From positions 166,902,479 through 166,966,478 of the forward strand of contig OY821519.1 in assembly GCA_963682025.1 (NCBI GenBank): DNA of 64,000 nucleotides. Reading direction: 5' to 3'. The number at the start of each line of letters is the position of its first letter. Position 1 is the first letter of the stretch. Both the position numbers and the translations under genes were made by a program. The DNA comes from Cordilura impudica. Taxonomy: Eukaryota > Arthropoda > Insecta > Diptera > Scathophagidae. The notes beneath the pieces were generated by a model. That model ran no database searches and was not told the origin of the DNA. It saw only the letters and a program-made list of their open reading frames with translations. Below, in pieces: positions 19,622 to 32,833 of this stretch.

Positions 19622-22107
19622 CAGTCGAACTTCCATAACTCGAACTTCTCTAACTCGAATTTTCTCTAACTCGAACTAATTACGTTGGCAGTAGCGTTGA
19701 GAGAATAAATAACATGCAGTTCTTCTTCCGTAACTCGAACTTCCACAACTCGAAGTTCTCCATAACTCGAACGAAATACATACATACTAATTCTATAACT
19801 CGAATTTTTTTGCTTGGTTTACTGGTTTATTGATTTAGCTTTTTTGTTTTGGTTTGTTTATTTTGCTTTCTTTTGCTTGTTTAGCTGGTTTGTATATTTT
19901 TCTTGCTTTTTTCGGGGAAATCCCTTTTTGTACATCATGTGCTTCTTTTTGTATGCGTAAGTATCAGTACATACTTTGCATAAATGTCATTCGCCTTAGA
20001 TGATAAATGTTAAAATCGCATTTTATTTTATTATCATGGCAACTAAACGTGTTTTAAAATGTTTGTCAATTGAAGAAAAATACAAACTAATAAAAGATGT
20101 CGAAGGTGGAATAAAGAAAAAGGATGCAGCTGATAAATATGGTATCCCGGCTAGTACGGTCTCAACAATTTTTAAAAATAGAGAATCAATTATCAACTCT
20201 TTTGGATCTGGATTTCGTCTACATAGTAAAGGAGTTAAGACCCCAATATTCAAAAATATCGACAAAGCAGTCCTCGATTGGTTTACAGCAGCTAGAAGTC
20301 AAAACATGCCTATATCTGGAGGAATAATAAAGGAAATTGAAGAAAAATACAAACTAATAAAAGATGTCGAAGGTGGAATAAAGAAAAAGGATGCAGCTGA
20401 TAAATATGGTATCCCGGCTAGTACGGTCGCAACAATTTTTAAAAATAGAGAATCAATAATCAACTCTTTTGGATCTGGATTTCGTCTACATAGTAAACGA
20501 GTTAAGACCCCAATATTCAAAAATATCGACAAAGCAGTCCTCGATTGGTTTACAGCAGCTAGAAGTCAAAACATGCCTATATCTGGAGGAATAATAAAGG
20601 AAAAGGCAATGGAGTTCGCAAAGCGTTTTGGTGATGATAATTTTAGGGCGAGCACAGGTTGGCTTGATAAATGGAAGCAAAGGTATTGAGCAAAACGTTT
20701 AATTGATGAAACGTTTAACTAATTTTTTTAATTTTAGACATGAAGTGGGCTATAAAAAAGCGTGCGGTGAAAGTAATGATGTTAATGAAGTGGACTGCGA
20801 AAAGTGGAAAAAAGACGTTTTGGCGAATTTAATACAAAAGTACTGCGAACGGGATGTTTTTAATGCGGATGAAACAGGATTGTTTTTTAAATGTTTGCCA
20901 GATAAAACCCTAACTTTTAAAAACCAGTAATGCCACGGGGGCAAAAATAGCAAGCAGCGTGTTACGTTAATGCTGGCAGCAAATATGGATGGTTCTGAAA
21001 AACTTAAAATTCTATTGATTGGAAAAAGTGCAAAACCTCGCTGCTTTCGTAGTGTTAAGTGGTTACCCGTAGATTATAAAGCAAACTCCAAGGCCTGGAT
21101 CACTGGACAACTTTTTGAAGAATGGATTCTAAAATTAGATAAGCACTTTCAAAGTAGTGGCCGAAAAATTTTATTGTTAATTGATAATTTTCCAGCACAT
21201 CCAAAAGACGTACAAAGCAAATTGAATGCCATTGAATTGGCATTTTTTCCACCGAATATGGCGTCTAAATTACATCCTCTTGATCAGGGAGTAATTCAAA
21301 ACTTGAAAGTTTTCTATCGTAGCAGAATAGTAAAAGAAGCACTAAAGCGCATAGACGCAAACGAAAAACAGGATATTACACTATTGGATTGTATAAATCA
21401 TGTAACAAAAGCTTGGGATATTCATGTTAGTAAACAAACCATAGCGAATTGCTTTAAAAAAGCTGGATTTGGTCAGTATTCTGAATGGGAAGAAGAAGAT
21501 GACATGCCTCTAATTTTTTTGAGTAATATTGATGAAAATGAAAACGTAATTGAAGCTGACTACGAAGCATGGTTAAAAGCAAACAAAATAACTTGTAATG
21601 CTACTCTTCAGGATTATATTGAAGTAGATAATGAGCTTTGCACAACTGATTTTCCGACAGATGATGATATTGTTGAGCGTTACTATCCTGTATCAGAGGA
21701 TCCAGTATTGAGCGGATCGGAGAGTGATGGCGAGGGTTCGGTGGAAGAAACTATTTATCAGCCTTCCAGAAATGATATAGAAAATTCTTTCCGAACATTG
21801 AATTTATATTTAAATACGAATGACACTACAACTGATGAGCACTATAAGGCTTTAAACAAGTTAGAGTCATTTTTTACTGAAAATAACAAAAAAAAAAATA
21901 AATTTTCAGTCACTAATTTCAAAATATTTTACTTCATTGTAACTTGGTATGTAGTTTTCAGTTAGTACATGTTTTAAATAAAAAATTCAAACTATAAACA
22001 CATGGTTGCAATTACTTATTTTTTTCAAACATTTTTCTGTAACTCGAAGTCTCCGTAAGTCGTAGTTTTTTGGGATAATGAAAATTAGAGTTATGGAAGT
22101 TCGACTG
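19622..22107 (+). mobile_element. Tigger/pogo element, copy 1 (inner)
   Basis: A 2486-bp element with the same TIRs as copy 2, flanked by TA at 19620-19621 and 22108-22109. The 3' UTR of copy 2 is split by it: 22110-22130 (minus strand, ending in ATTTCAAAATA) continues at 19619 and below. The insertion is therefore a same-family, opposite-orientation nest rather than an inverted duplication. Confidence 0.93.
20036..21965 (+). pseudogene. Tigger transposase, copy 1 (duplicated N-terminus, nonsense codon)
   Basis: The probable start is ATG 20036 (MATKRVLK); the upstream ATG at 20000 is in frame. The N-terminal psq/CENP-B-type helix-turn-helix (ADKYGIPASTVSTIFKNR) and the following segment occur twice through a 267-bp (89-codon) in-frame tandem duplication; only the second copy leads into the rest of the Tc5/CENP-B-type domain. 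A 55-bp intron spans 20683-20737. The DDE_1 catalytic domain shows Asp in FNADETG, Asp in LLIDNFPAHP and Asp in LDQGVIQNLK. A CAG to TAA-type change creates a stop at 20928-20930 (copy 2 has CAA there), which breaks the protein between the first and second catalytic Asp. An acidic C-terminal region follows. Confidence 0.9.
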
Positions 22108-22109
22108 TA

Positions 22110-23726
22110 TTTTGAAATTAGTGACTGAAAATTTATTTTTTTTTTGTTATTTTCAGTAAAAAATGACTCTAACTTGTTTAAAGCCTTATAGTGCTCATCA
22201 GTTGTAGTGTCATTCGTATTTAAATATAAATTCAATGTTCGGAAAGAATTTTCTATATCATTTCTGGAAGGCTGATAAATAGTTTCTTCCACCGAACCCT
22301 CCCCATCACTCTCCGATCCGCTCAATACTGGATCCTCTGATACAGGATAGTAACGCTCAACAATATCATCAACTGTCGGAAAATCAGTTGTGCAAAGCTC
22401 ATTATCTACTTCAATATAATCCTGAAGAGTAGCATTACAAGTTATTTTGTTTGCTTTTAACCATGCTTCGTAGTCAGCTTCAATTACGTTTTCATTTTCA
22501 TCAATATTACTCAAAAAAATTAGAGGCATGTCATCTTCTTCCCATTCAGAATACTGACCAAATCCAGCTTTTTTTAAGCAATTCGCTATGGTTTGTTTTC
22601 TGACATGAATATCCCAAGCTTTTGTTACATGATTTATACAATCCAATAGTGTAATATCCTGATTTCGTTCGCCTCTATGCGCTTTAGTGCTTCTTTTACT
22701 ATTCTGCTACGATAGAAAACTTTCAAGTTTTGAATTACTCCCTGATCAAGAGGTTGTAATTTAGACGTCATATTCGGTGGAAAAAATGCCAATTCAATGG
22801 CATTCAATTTGCTTTGTACGTCTTTTGGATGTGCTGGACAATTATCAATAAACAATAAAATTTTTCGGCCACTACTTTGAAAGTGCTTATCTAATTTTAG
22901 AATCCATTCTTCAAAAAGTTGTCCAGTCATCCAGGCCTTGGAGTTTGCTTTATAATCTACGGGTAACCACTTAACACCACGAAAGCAGCGAGGTTTTGCA
23001 CTTTTTCCAATCAATAGAATTTTAAGTTTTTCAGAACCATCCATATTTGCTGCCAGCATTAACGTAACACGCTGCTTGCTATTTTTGCCCCCGTGGCATT
23101 GCTGGTTTTTAAAAGTTAGGGTTTTATCTGGCAAACATTTAAAAAACAATCCTGTTTCATCCGCATTAAAAACATCCCGTTCGCAGTACTTTTGTATTAA
23201 ATTCGCCAAAACGTCTTTTTTCCACTTTTCGCAGTCCACTTCATTAACGTCATTACTTTCACCACATGCTTTTTGATAGCCCACTTCATGTCTAAAATTA
23301 AAAAAATTAGTTAAACGTTTCATCAATTAAACGTTTTGCTCAATACCTTTGCTTCCATTTATCAAGCCAACCTGTGCTCGCCCTAAAATTATCATCACCA
23401 AAACGCTTTGCGAACTCCATTGCCTTTTCCTTTATTATTCCTCCAGATATAGGCATGTTTTGACTTCTAGCTGCTGTAAACCAATCGAGGACTGCTTTGT
23501 CGATATTTTTGAATATTGGGGTCTTAACTCGTTTACTATGGAGACGAAATCCAGATCCAAAAGAATTGATAATTGATTCTCTATTTTTAAAAATTGTTGA
23601 GACCGTACTAGCCGGGATACCATATTTATCAGCTGCATCCTTTTTCTTTATTCCACCTTCGACATCTTTTATTAGTTTGTATTTTTCTTCAATTGACAAA
23701 CATTTTAAAACACGTTTAGTTGCCAT
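22110..23726 (-). pseudogene. Tigger transposase, copy 2 (frameshifted)
   Basis: Start at ATG 23726 (minus). Exon 1 is 23726-23347, the 55-bp intron 23346-23292, and exon 2 begins at 23291. It has a single N-terminal helix-turn-helix (no duplication), a Tc5-type domain (GGIIKEKAMEFAKRFGDD) and a DDE_1 core with Asp in FNADETG, LFIDNCPAHP and LDQGVIQ. A one-base loss near 22660 shifts the frame just after the third catalytic Asp; the frame then resumes as the acidic C-terminal region. The last codons run into the inserted copy 1. It has no nonsense codon at the site broken in copy 1, so the two copies carry different lesions. Confidence 0.9.
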
Positions 23727-24204
23727 GATAATCAAATAAAATGCGATTTTAACATTTATCATCTAAGCCGAATGACATTTATGCAAAGTATGTACTGATA
23801 CTTACGCATACAGAAAGAAGCACATGATGTACAAAAAGGGATTTCCCCGAAAAAAAAGCAAGAAAAATATACAAACCAGCTAAACAAGCAAAAGAAAGCA
23901 AAATAAACAAACCAAAACAAAAAAGCAAAATCAATAAACCAGTAAACCAAGCAAAAAAATTCGAGTTATAGAATTAGTATGTATGTATTTCGTTCGAGTT
24001 ATGGAGAACTTCGAGTTGTGGAAGTTCGAGTTACGGAAGAAGAACTGCATGTTATTTATTCTCTCAACGCTACTGCCAACGTAATTAGTTCGAGTTAGAG
24101 AAAATTCGAGTTAGAGAAGTTCGAGTTATGGAAGTTCGACTGTATTTATAATACTTTAAAATATTTCAAATATGATTATTTTACAGATTTTTCTTTACAA
24201 AATA

Positions 24205-27006
24205 TTATAAAATATTATTGAATTCATTGTTTTTTACAAATTGTACCATATTTCTCCTACATATACTCATATTTCTTTCTGTTTTTACATTATCTGGTAA
24301 GTGATTGTATAATTTAAGTCCTTTAAAGAATAGAGATCGTTGCATTGCTGTTGTTGTTACCCTCGGTAGCCGGAAATTTTCAGCATTTCTAAGGTTGTAC
24401 GGTTGGACTTCTCTCACATAATCAATTTGTTCAGTAAGGTATTCAGGTGCGTTTCCCATTTTCATTTTCTGAATGAATTGCAGTGTGTTAAGTTCCAGTC
24501 TTTGTTGAATATTTAACCATTTCAGTGTGTCTAGCATTAGTTGAATTGGAGCATATATATTATATTTTAATATTGACCGCATAGCTTTATTTTGTAATTT
24601 TTGTAATCTTTCGATTTGTGTTGTTGAGCAGCAAGTGTATATGATTGTGGAGCCGAATTCAAAATGTGGATTTATCGTGGTGTTATACATATGTATTGCC
24701 GTTATTTGAGATATTTTATTTCTAACCCGTTTAAAAAATCCAATTTTTTTCCAATTTTTTTACATATATAATCAATGTGTTCTTTTAGGTTTAAGTCTTT
24801 ATCGATTATAAAACCGAGGTATTTAATTTTATTTACTTTTTCTATTTCTTCATTATTAATTGTAATTATTGATTCACTGTTTATATTTATTTCAAGTAGT
24901 TTAGTTTTGTTTTCATTAAGTTTTAATCTATTCATTTTAAGCCAATTATTTATGTTATTTAAGTCGTGCATTAGATTTGTTCTACATTGTTCATCTGTGT
25001 CACCTTCCGCGTAGATTAATGTGTCATCGGCATAAAGAATTATTTCGCATTTCTTTAGTATATTTGGCATATCATTTATGTATATTATAAATAATAGTGC
25101 GCCTAGAATAGAACCTTGAGGTACTCCGAATTCATTGTTTACTTCGTTTGATTTTGTACCATTAACTTTTGTTGTTTGCTTTCTATTTGTAAGATATGAT
25201 TTAAGCCAATTTAATTCAATTTCTCTGATGCCGTACATATATAGTTTTTGAATAAGTATATCTCTATCAATGGTCTCAAATGCTCTTTTGAAATCCAAAA
25301 ATATTGCCATTATTTTTTTCTTTCTATTTATATATTTCCATCTACTTATTACATAATTAACTGTTGTTTCGCATGAGAATTTTTTTCTAAATCCCGATTG
25401 ATATTTTGAAAATAAATTATGTTGTTCCATATATGTTTCCAGTTGTTCCTTAACAATTTTTTCAATAATTTTTTCCCAAGTTTTCAGAGTGTTTATTGGA
25501 CGAAATTCATCACATTTATTTGTTTTTGCGATTTTTTCTATTGGTGTTACCATTGAGTATTTCCAACTATCCGGGAAAACTCCTGTTTCAAGTGATTTAT
25601 TTATTATATCACGCATTGATTTTCCTATAATATTCCAGTTATCCATAATGAGCTTAATTGTAACATTGTTGAAATCTGGTTTATTTTTCATATTCTTACA
25701 AATATTTTGAATTTCTTGGATTGTTATTGCACGGAATCTAAATCTATTTATTATCGCAGGTATATTGTTTATATATTGCACATTTTCTATTGTATTATTA
25801 ATTGACTTAATACTATTAACAAAATAATTATAAAATTGGGTGGCTATTTGGTAGTTATCCTTATATTCTATATCACTAAATATCACATTTTTTATCACAG
25901 CTTTATTTTTCTTTAGGACTAAGTCTTTGATTTCTCTCCACATTTGTTTTTGGTCTTTGGCATTATTTATTTTTTTATTAACGTAATTGTTCTTCTCTGT
26001 ATCAATTTTGGTTTTATAAGTATTTCTAGCTATTTTATAACTACTCCACGCTATATCTGTATTTTCTGTCTTAGCTATTTGATATTTAAGAACTTTATCC
26101 TTCTTTAACATTTTTAGTTCTCTGTTAAACCATTTGTTAACTTTACTTTTTGTATTTATTACTTTTTTAATTGTATATTTCTTTATATAGTATTTTCAAT
26201 GGCTAAATCAAAATTATTAACTTTATTATTTAAATCATCGTTATCATTGCTTCTCAATATTGCTCTAATTTCTTGATTAAAACGTGTTTTATTATATTTA
26301 AATATTTCAATTTCCTTTTTGCTCATTTCGTCTTGATTTTCAGTAACTATCTTGATTTTTATGTCTATGGCTTCGTGATCTGCTATTTTATTAGAAATGT
26401 TATTTACTACTGTTACATTTTCACTGTTTGTGATGATGTAGTCTATAATTGTTTTTGTACTTTCTGTTATTCTCGTATAATCATTTACTAATTGTTTAAG
26501 CCCATTATCGTTAAAAACGCATTCAAGTCTTTTTTTATATGTATCTTCTTTACACCAGTCTATGTTGAAATCACCTGCTATTATTATATCACATTGTGCT
26601 TCATATATTTCTTCCATTAATTTTTCAAATACTTGACAAAACTCTACTTCACTGCCGCTTGGTGATCTATAGACCGCTATTATTACAAATTGTTTGTTCT
26701 TGATTGTCGCCATGTATGTACCTATCCAATAATTATAATCAGAAGACTTTTTCCCAATTGTTATAACATTACATTGCTTTTTAAAATAAATAATAACTCC
26801 ACCGGTCCTGTTTGAATTTGATACTGTAATATACTGATCATAATCTCTGAGTTGTATTTCTTTTTATTCTATATCTCCAGTTAAATGTGTTTCTGTAAGA
26901 ACTATAAAATCTGGATTTTGTTCATCGGCAATAATTTCTAGTTGATTGTAATTGTTAACTAGTCCACATATATTTGTATAAATGCCGTATATTTGCTGTG
27001 GTTGTT
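24205..27006 (-). pseudogene. Unit 1 ORF2: endonuclease-reverse transcriptase
   Basis: Minus strand from about 27006. The AP-type endonuclease shows FIVLTETHL, AGDFNIDW and IADHEAI. A frameshift at about 26185, common to all units, separates it from RT. The RT has FRPINTLKTWEKIIE, FLDFKRAFE, GVPQGSILGALLF and catalytic YADD, then the RT C-terminus with a late conserved region (LPDNVK) ending at 24205. Unit-specific lesions are a TAA near 26866 in the endonuclease, where the other units read GAA, and a frameshift near 24750. The RT resembles the Jockey/CR1 group; clade is not resolved. It is the only unit with the full-length 3' end of the gene. Confidence 0.88.
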
Positions 27007-28296
27007 AAATTATCAACCCCAACCTCTTCTTTTTCATATTAAGTTTGTTTTTATAAACTGGACATTCTTTGTTTGATGTGACGTGATTTTCATCAAGTCC
27101 CATATTTAATTTCTTATTAGCTCTAATACAATTAATACATTTATTTATTATTTCTTTTTCGCATTCCTTTGATCTATGAGTTCCATGGCACTTATAACAT
27201 GTTTCTTCATTTTTACATTCACTCGCTTTATGATTGTATCCTTGACATTTATAGCACATCAAAATATCAGTCCCATCAAATATTCTACATTTTTCCCACC
27301 CAATGTTTAATTTTTGTGCTGCCTTAATCTTTGTGTATGTTTACTTTATAATATTTTTTAAATTCGTAGGATTTTACTACTTTCATTTCATGTTCTTGTA
27401 ATTGTTGATTTTGTATCTTTATTTTTTCTATAAGTTCATCATCTGCATATTTAAATGACATGTCAGTTATAATTATTGACATATCATTTTCATTTGGCGC
27501 TTTTATTTCGTATGTTTCACCCATTTCATTTTCAATAGCATTTTTAATTTTATTTCTGTCTTCATCATTTTCACTTTGTATCACAATTGTACCATTTTTT
27601 CTATTTTCAATGTTTGTTATATTTAGGTTAACTGGATCTACCTTATTGTTTAGGTCCTCCTTTGTTTTTTCTATTTTTTGTTTTTCCTTTGGTTTTATTA
27701 TAAGGGGAACTTGTTTTTTAACATCTGGCAACACCGTATTTCTTTTAACTGTGTCAGCAAATGACAGTTTGTTATGTTTATCATTATTTTCTTTAATAAC
27801 TTTTTTATCTCTTTACACATATTTTCATTACATTCTTCAATAGTGGTATAAATCTCTTTATTTTTACTTTCATATTCGCTTACAACATTGCAAAGTTTTT
27901 TTATTTCATCGACGTTTTTTTCACATATTTTTTGTGCATTGTCTATTTTTTAAGTCTCTCTTCATAACGTTTTTCTATTGCCTCTAACAAGCGTTTAATT
28001 TAATTTTCATTTTGGTTTAGTGATGATTCGAAATCAGATTTGTATTCAACTAAATTTATTTTGTTTTTGTGAATACCATCTTGTATTTCTTTTAACACCA
28101 TGTCAACATCATGTATATATTGAAGACAATCACCACACATAAACCGCACAAAATTATCCTCATCAAGAATTTTAACCGAATATTGGTCAACACCCGCGCA
28201 CTTTACAGAACAGTGATACACCTTTTTGCACACACCAGCACAGCTAATTCCTGACTCTCCACGTATTGAGGCTTTACATTTGTGACACTCAGCCAT
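27005..28296 (-). pseudogene. Unit 1 ORF1 (zinc finger, RRM-like and CCHC)
   Basis: ATG at 28296 (minus). The N-terminal Cys-rich PHD-like finger (CHKCKASIRGESGISCAG, then C and H pairs to CGDCLQ) spans about the first 55 residues. A coiled-coil-like charged region follows but is broken by stops near 28000 and 27950 and frame changes to about 27735. An RRM-like segment (27734-27324) comes next, then a frame change, and three CCHC knuckles at 27262-27005 (CYKCQGYNHKASEC, CYKCHGTHRSKEC, then CINC). This is the ORF1 layout of a group of Jockey/CR1-like elements, an RNA-binding chaperone. The lesions are shared by all six units, so they predate amplification. Confidence 0.8.
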
Positions 28297-28370
28297 GGCT
28301 GGGTCGGGCAATTAATTAATTTTTTTTTAACGAAATAAATGTTTTTTCTTTATTAAACTTATAAACAAGT

Positions 28371-28852
28371 TTAAACTTTTGTTTTATTTGTCGTTTTTTT
28401 TAAAGTCCTATCTTTTTTAAACAACAATTTATATATTTTTTTACTGCAAACTTGCTTGCGGACTTGGCCATATACCAAATAATACGATTTTTTATTGGAA
28501 CGTCGAGAATTTTTCACGCAAACACGTGTTCTTTCTGAGCATTCAATAAGACTTTTGACGAATACTTTTTTTTCGTTCCAGCACATTTTCCAGAAAAGGT
28601 GAAATATTTCCTTCCGCTTCACTTCTGTAAAAAAAGAGTGCCGAGATGAACTTTTCTCGCAAAATTTTTAAGTACATGGTTCCTTCATTTGCCTTGCTGA
28701 TATATTGCTCATATTTCCATTTGATATTCCCTTAACCTTTTGCCATACATACGTTTATTTTTGTTTTCCTGTTTCAAATTTTTAATTTTGTTGGAATTAA
28801 TTACAGAACTTTCCAAACTATTTTCAAAATCATTTTCACTTTCCGGACTCAT
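28371..28852 (-). pseudogene. Transposon X transposase N-terminus, unit 1 copy
   Basis: ATG at 28852 (minus; MSPESENDFENS). A frame change follows KRLREYQ, then MKEPCT-stop-KFC, then a clean stretch KRKEIFHLFWKMCWNEKK and RVCVKNSRRSNKKSYYLVYG, reading to the retrotransposon 5' boundary near 28371. A Cys pair followed by an IFxxFW motif is what I expect at the N-terminus of the protein whose C-terminal half is at 18820-19403. Present because the amplified segment included this X flank. Confidence 0.6.
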
Positions 28853-29064
28853 TTTGACACTTAATGTTAATAGTTACATACTTATAAAGAAAAACAATTT
28901 TAAAATATATGGTACGTATTTCTTCAGAGTAAAATCAATGAAAACTTGATAAAAATTTATTATAAATAACAAAGTAAAAACTTCAAAGTATAATCACTAT
29001 AGTTATGAGAAAATAGGACTAAGAGGGGAGGGGAGAGGAGGACAAGTATGTAGTTACGTGCTTT

Positions 29065-31470
29065 TGTAATCTTTCGATTTGTGTTGTTGAGCAGCAAGTG
29101 TATATGATTGTGGAGCCGAATTCAAAATGTGGATTTATCGTGGTGTTATACATATGTATTGCCGGTATTTGAGATATTTTATTTCTAACCCGTTTAAAAA
29201 ATCCAATTTTTTTGCCAATTTTTTTACATATATAATCAATGTGTTCTTTTAGGTTTAAGTCTTTATCGATTATAAAACCGAGGTATTTAATTTTATTTAC
29301 TTTTTCTATTTCTTCATTATTAATTGTAATTATTGATTCACTGTTTATATTTATTTCAAGTAGTTTAGTTTTGTTTTCATTAAGTTTTAATCTATTCATT
29401 TTAAGCCAATTATTTATGTTATTTATGTCGTGCATTAGATTTGTTCTACATTGTTCATCTGTGTCACCTTCCGCGTAGATTAATGTGTCATCGGCATAAA
29501 GAATTATTTCGCATTTCTTTAGTATATTTGGCATATCATTTATGTATATTATAAATAATAGTGCGCCTAGAATAGAACCTTGAGGTACTCCGAATTCATT
29601 GTTTACTTCGTTTGATTTTGTACCATTAACTTTTGTTGTTTGCTTTCTATTTGTAAGATATGATTTAAGCCAATTTAATTCAATTTCTCTGATGCCGTAC
29701 ATATATAGTTTTTGAATAAGTATATCTCTATCAATGGTCTCAAATGCTCTTTTGAAATCCAAAAATATTGCCATTATTTTTTTCTTTCTATTTATATATT
29801 TCCATCTATTTATTACATAATTAACTGTTGTTTCGCATGAGAATTTTTTTCTAAATCCCGATTGATATTTTGAAAATAAATTATGTTGTTCCATATATGT
29901 TTCCAGTTGTTCCTTAACAATTTTTTCAATAATTTTTTCCCAAGTTTTCAGAGTGTTTATTGGACGAAATTCATCACATTTATTTGTTTTTGCGATTTTT
30001 TCTATTGGTGTTACCATTGAGTATTTCCAACTATCCGGGAAAACTCCTGCTTCAAGTGATTTATTTATTATATCACGCATTGATTTTCCTATAATATTCC
30101 AGTTATCCATAATGAGCTTAATTGTAACATTGTTGAAATCTGGTTTATTTTTCATATTCTTACAAATATTTTGAATTTCTTGGATTGTTATTGCACGGAA
30201 TCTAAATCTATTTATTATCGCAGGTATATTGTTTATATATTGCACATTTTCTATTGTATTATTAATTGACTTAATACTATTAACAAAATAATTATAAAAT
30301 TGGGTGGCTATTTGGTAGTTATCCTTATATTCTATATCACTAAATATCACATTTTTTATCACAGCTTTATTTTTCTTTAGGACTAAGTCTTTGATTTCTC
30401 TCCACATTTGTTTTTGGTCTTTGGCATTATTTATTTTTTTATTAACGTAATTGTTCTTCTCTGTATCAATTTTGGTTTTATAAGTATTTCTAGCTATTTT
30501 ATAACTACTCCACGCTATATCTGTATTTTCTGTCTTAGCTATTTGATATTTAAGAACTTTATCCTTCTTTAACATTTTTAGTTCTCTGTTAAACCATTTG
30601 TTAACTTTACTTTTTGTATTTATTACTTTTTTAATTGTATATTTCTTTATATAGTATTTTCAATGGCTGAATCAAAATTATTAACTTTATTATTTAAATC
30701 ATCGTTATCATTGCTTCTCAATGTTGCTCTAATTTCTTGATTAAAACGTGTTTTATTATATTTAAATATTTCAATTTCCTTTTTGCTCATTTCGTCTTGA
30801 TTTTCAGTAACTATCTTGATTTTTATGTCTATGGCTTCGTGATCTGCTATTTTATTAGAAATGTTATTTACTACTGTTACATTTTCACTGTTTGTGATGA
30901 TGTAGTCTATAATTGTTTTTGTACTTTCTGTTATTCTCGTATAATCATTTACTAATTGTTTAAGCCCATTATCGTTAAAAACGCATTCAAGTCTTTTTTT
31001 ATATGTATCTTCTTTACACCAGTCTATGTTGAAATCACCTGCTATTATTATATCACATTGTGCTTCATATATTTCTTCCATTAATTTTTCAAATACTTGA
31101 CAAAACTCTACTTCACTGCTGCTTGGTGATCTATAGACCGCTATTATTACAAATTGTTTGTTCTTGATTGTCGCCATGTATGTACCTATCCAATAATTAT
31201 AATCAGAAGACTTTTTCCCAATTGTTATAACATTACATTGCTTTTTAAAATAAATAATAACTCCACCGGTCCTGTTTGAATTTGATACTGTAATATACTG
31301 ATCATAATCTCTGAGTTGTATTTCTTTTTCTTCTATATCTCCAGTTAAATGTGTTTCTGTAAGAACTATAAAATCTGGATTTTGTTCATCGGCAATAATT
31401 TCTAGTTGATTGTAATTGTTAACTAGTCCACATATATTTGTATAAATGCCGTATATTTGCTGTGGTTGTT
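29065..31470 (-). pseudogene. Unit 2 ORF2, 3'-truncated
   Basis: The endonuclease (31177-30647 and upstream) and RT (30575 on) are separated by the frameshift common to all units. YADD and GVPQGSILGALLF are intact. The last roughly 130 residues of RT are replaced by 13 residues read from the X flank across the junction at 29064. Confidence 0.88.
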
Positions 31471-32760
31471 AAATTATCAACCCCAACCTCTTCTTTTTCA
31501 TATTAAGTTTGTTTTTATAAACTGGACATTCTTTGTTTGATGTGACGTGATTTTCATCAAGTCCCATATTTAATTTCTTATTAGCTCTAATACAATTAAT
31601 ACATTTATTTATTATTTCTTTTTCGCATTCCTTTGATCTATGAGTTCCATGGCACTTATAACATGTTTCTTCATTTTTACATTCACTCGCTTTATGATTG
31701 TATCCTTGACATTTATAGCACATCAAAATATCAGTCCCATCAAATATTCTACATTTTTCCCACCCAATGTTTAATTTTTGTGCTGCCTTAATCTTTGTGT
31801 ATGTTTACTTTATAATATTTTTTAAATTCGTAGGATTTTACTACTTTCATTTCATGTTCTTGTAATTGTTGATTTTGTATCTTTATTTTTTCTATAAGTT
31901 CATCATCTGCATATTTAAATGACATGTCAGTTATAATTATTGACATATCATTTTCATTTGGCGCTTTTATTTCGTATGTTTCACCCATTTCATTTTCAAT
32001 AGCATTTTTAATTTTATTTCTGTCTTCATCATTTTCACTTTGTATCACAATTGTACCATTTTTTCTATTTTCAATGTTTGTTATATTTAGGTTAACTGGA
32101 TCTACCTTATTGTTTAGGTCCTCCTTTGTTTTTTCTATTTTTTGTTTTTCCTTTGGTTTTATTATAAAGGGAACTTGTTTTTTAACATCTGGCAACACCG
32201 TATTTCTTTTAACTGTGTCAGCAAATGACAGTTTGTTATGTTTATCATTATTTTCTTTAATAACTTTTTTATCTCTTTACACATCTTTTCATTACATTCT
32301 TCAATAGTGGTATAAATCTCTTTATTTTTACTTTCATATTCGCTTACAACATTGCAAAGTTTTTTTATTTCATCGACGTTTTTTTCACATATTTTTTGTG
32401 CATTGTCTATTTTTTAAGTCTCTCTTCATAACGTTTTTCTATTGCCTCTAACAAGCGTTTAATTTAATTTTCATTTTGGTTTAGTGATGATTCGAATTCA
32501 GATTTGTATTCAACTAAATTTATTTTGTTTTTGTGAATACCATCTTGTATTTCTTTTAACACCATGTCAACATCATGTATATATTGAAGACAATCACCAC
32601 ACATAAACCGCACAAAATTATCCTCATCAAGAATTTTAACCGAATATTGGTCAACACCCGCGCACTTTACAGAACAGTGATACACCTTTTTGCACACACC
32701 AGCACAGCTAATTCCTGACTCTCCACGTATTGAGGCTTTACATTTGTGACACTCAGCCAT
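31469..32760 (-). pseudogene. Unit 2 ORF1
   Basis: Same layout and same lesions as in unit 1: PHD-like finger from ATG 32760, broken coiled coil, RRM-like part 32198-31788, CCHC knuckles 31726-31469. One difference in the RRM-like part is Phe for Leu near its start. Confidence 0.8.
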
Positions 32761-32833
32761 GGCTGGGTCTGGCAATTAATTAATTTTTTTTTAACGAAAT
32801 AAATGTTTTTCTTTATTAAACTTATAAACAAGT

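Larger units (their letters stand above)
19436..24142 (-). mobile_element. Tigger/pogo element, copy 2 (outer)
   Basis: The terminal inverted repeats start CAGTCGAACTTCCATAACTC at both ends and are flanked by TA (19434-19435 and 24143-24144). The transposase is on the minus strand. Copy 1 of the same family is inserted in its 3' part. Removing copy 1 (2486 bp) and its extra TA leaves 2219 bp, exactly 267 bp less than copy 1, which is the size of the tandem duplication in copy 1. Repeated CGAACTTC/CTAACTCGAA motifs lie inside the 5' end (24000-24142). It inserted in the 3' tail of the retrotransposon. Confidence 0.92.
24145..29064 (-). mobile_element. Array unit 1 (retrotransposon with complete 3' end)
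   Basis: This is the only unit that keeps the RT C-terminus and 3' UTR (24145-24604). On the minus strand the order is X-transposase N-terminus (28852-28371), retrotransposon 5' UTR, ORF1, ORF2, 3' UTR; the tail lies beyond Tigger copy 2 at 19408-19433. Unit-specific changes are a nonsense codon in the endonuclease near 26866 and a one-base loss near 24750 in RT. Confidence 0.9.

Noticed and set aside
19436..24142. Inverted (palindromic) duplication of Tigger
   Set aside because: TA duplications and the split 3' UTR of copy 2 show an insertion of one copy into the other.
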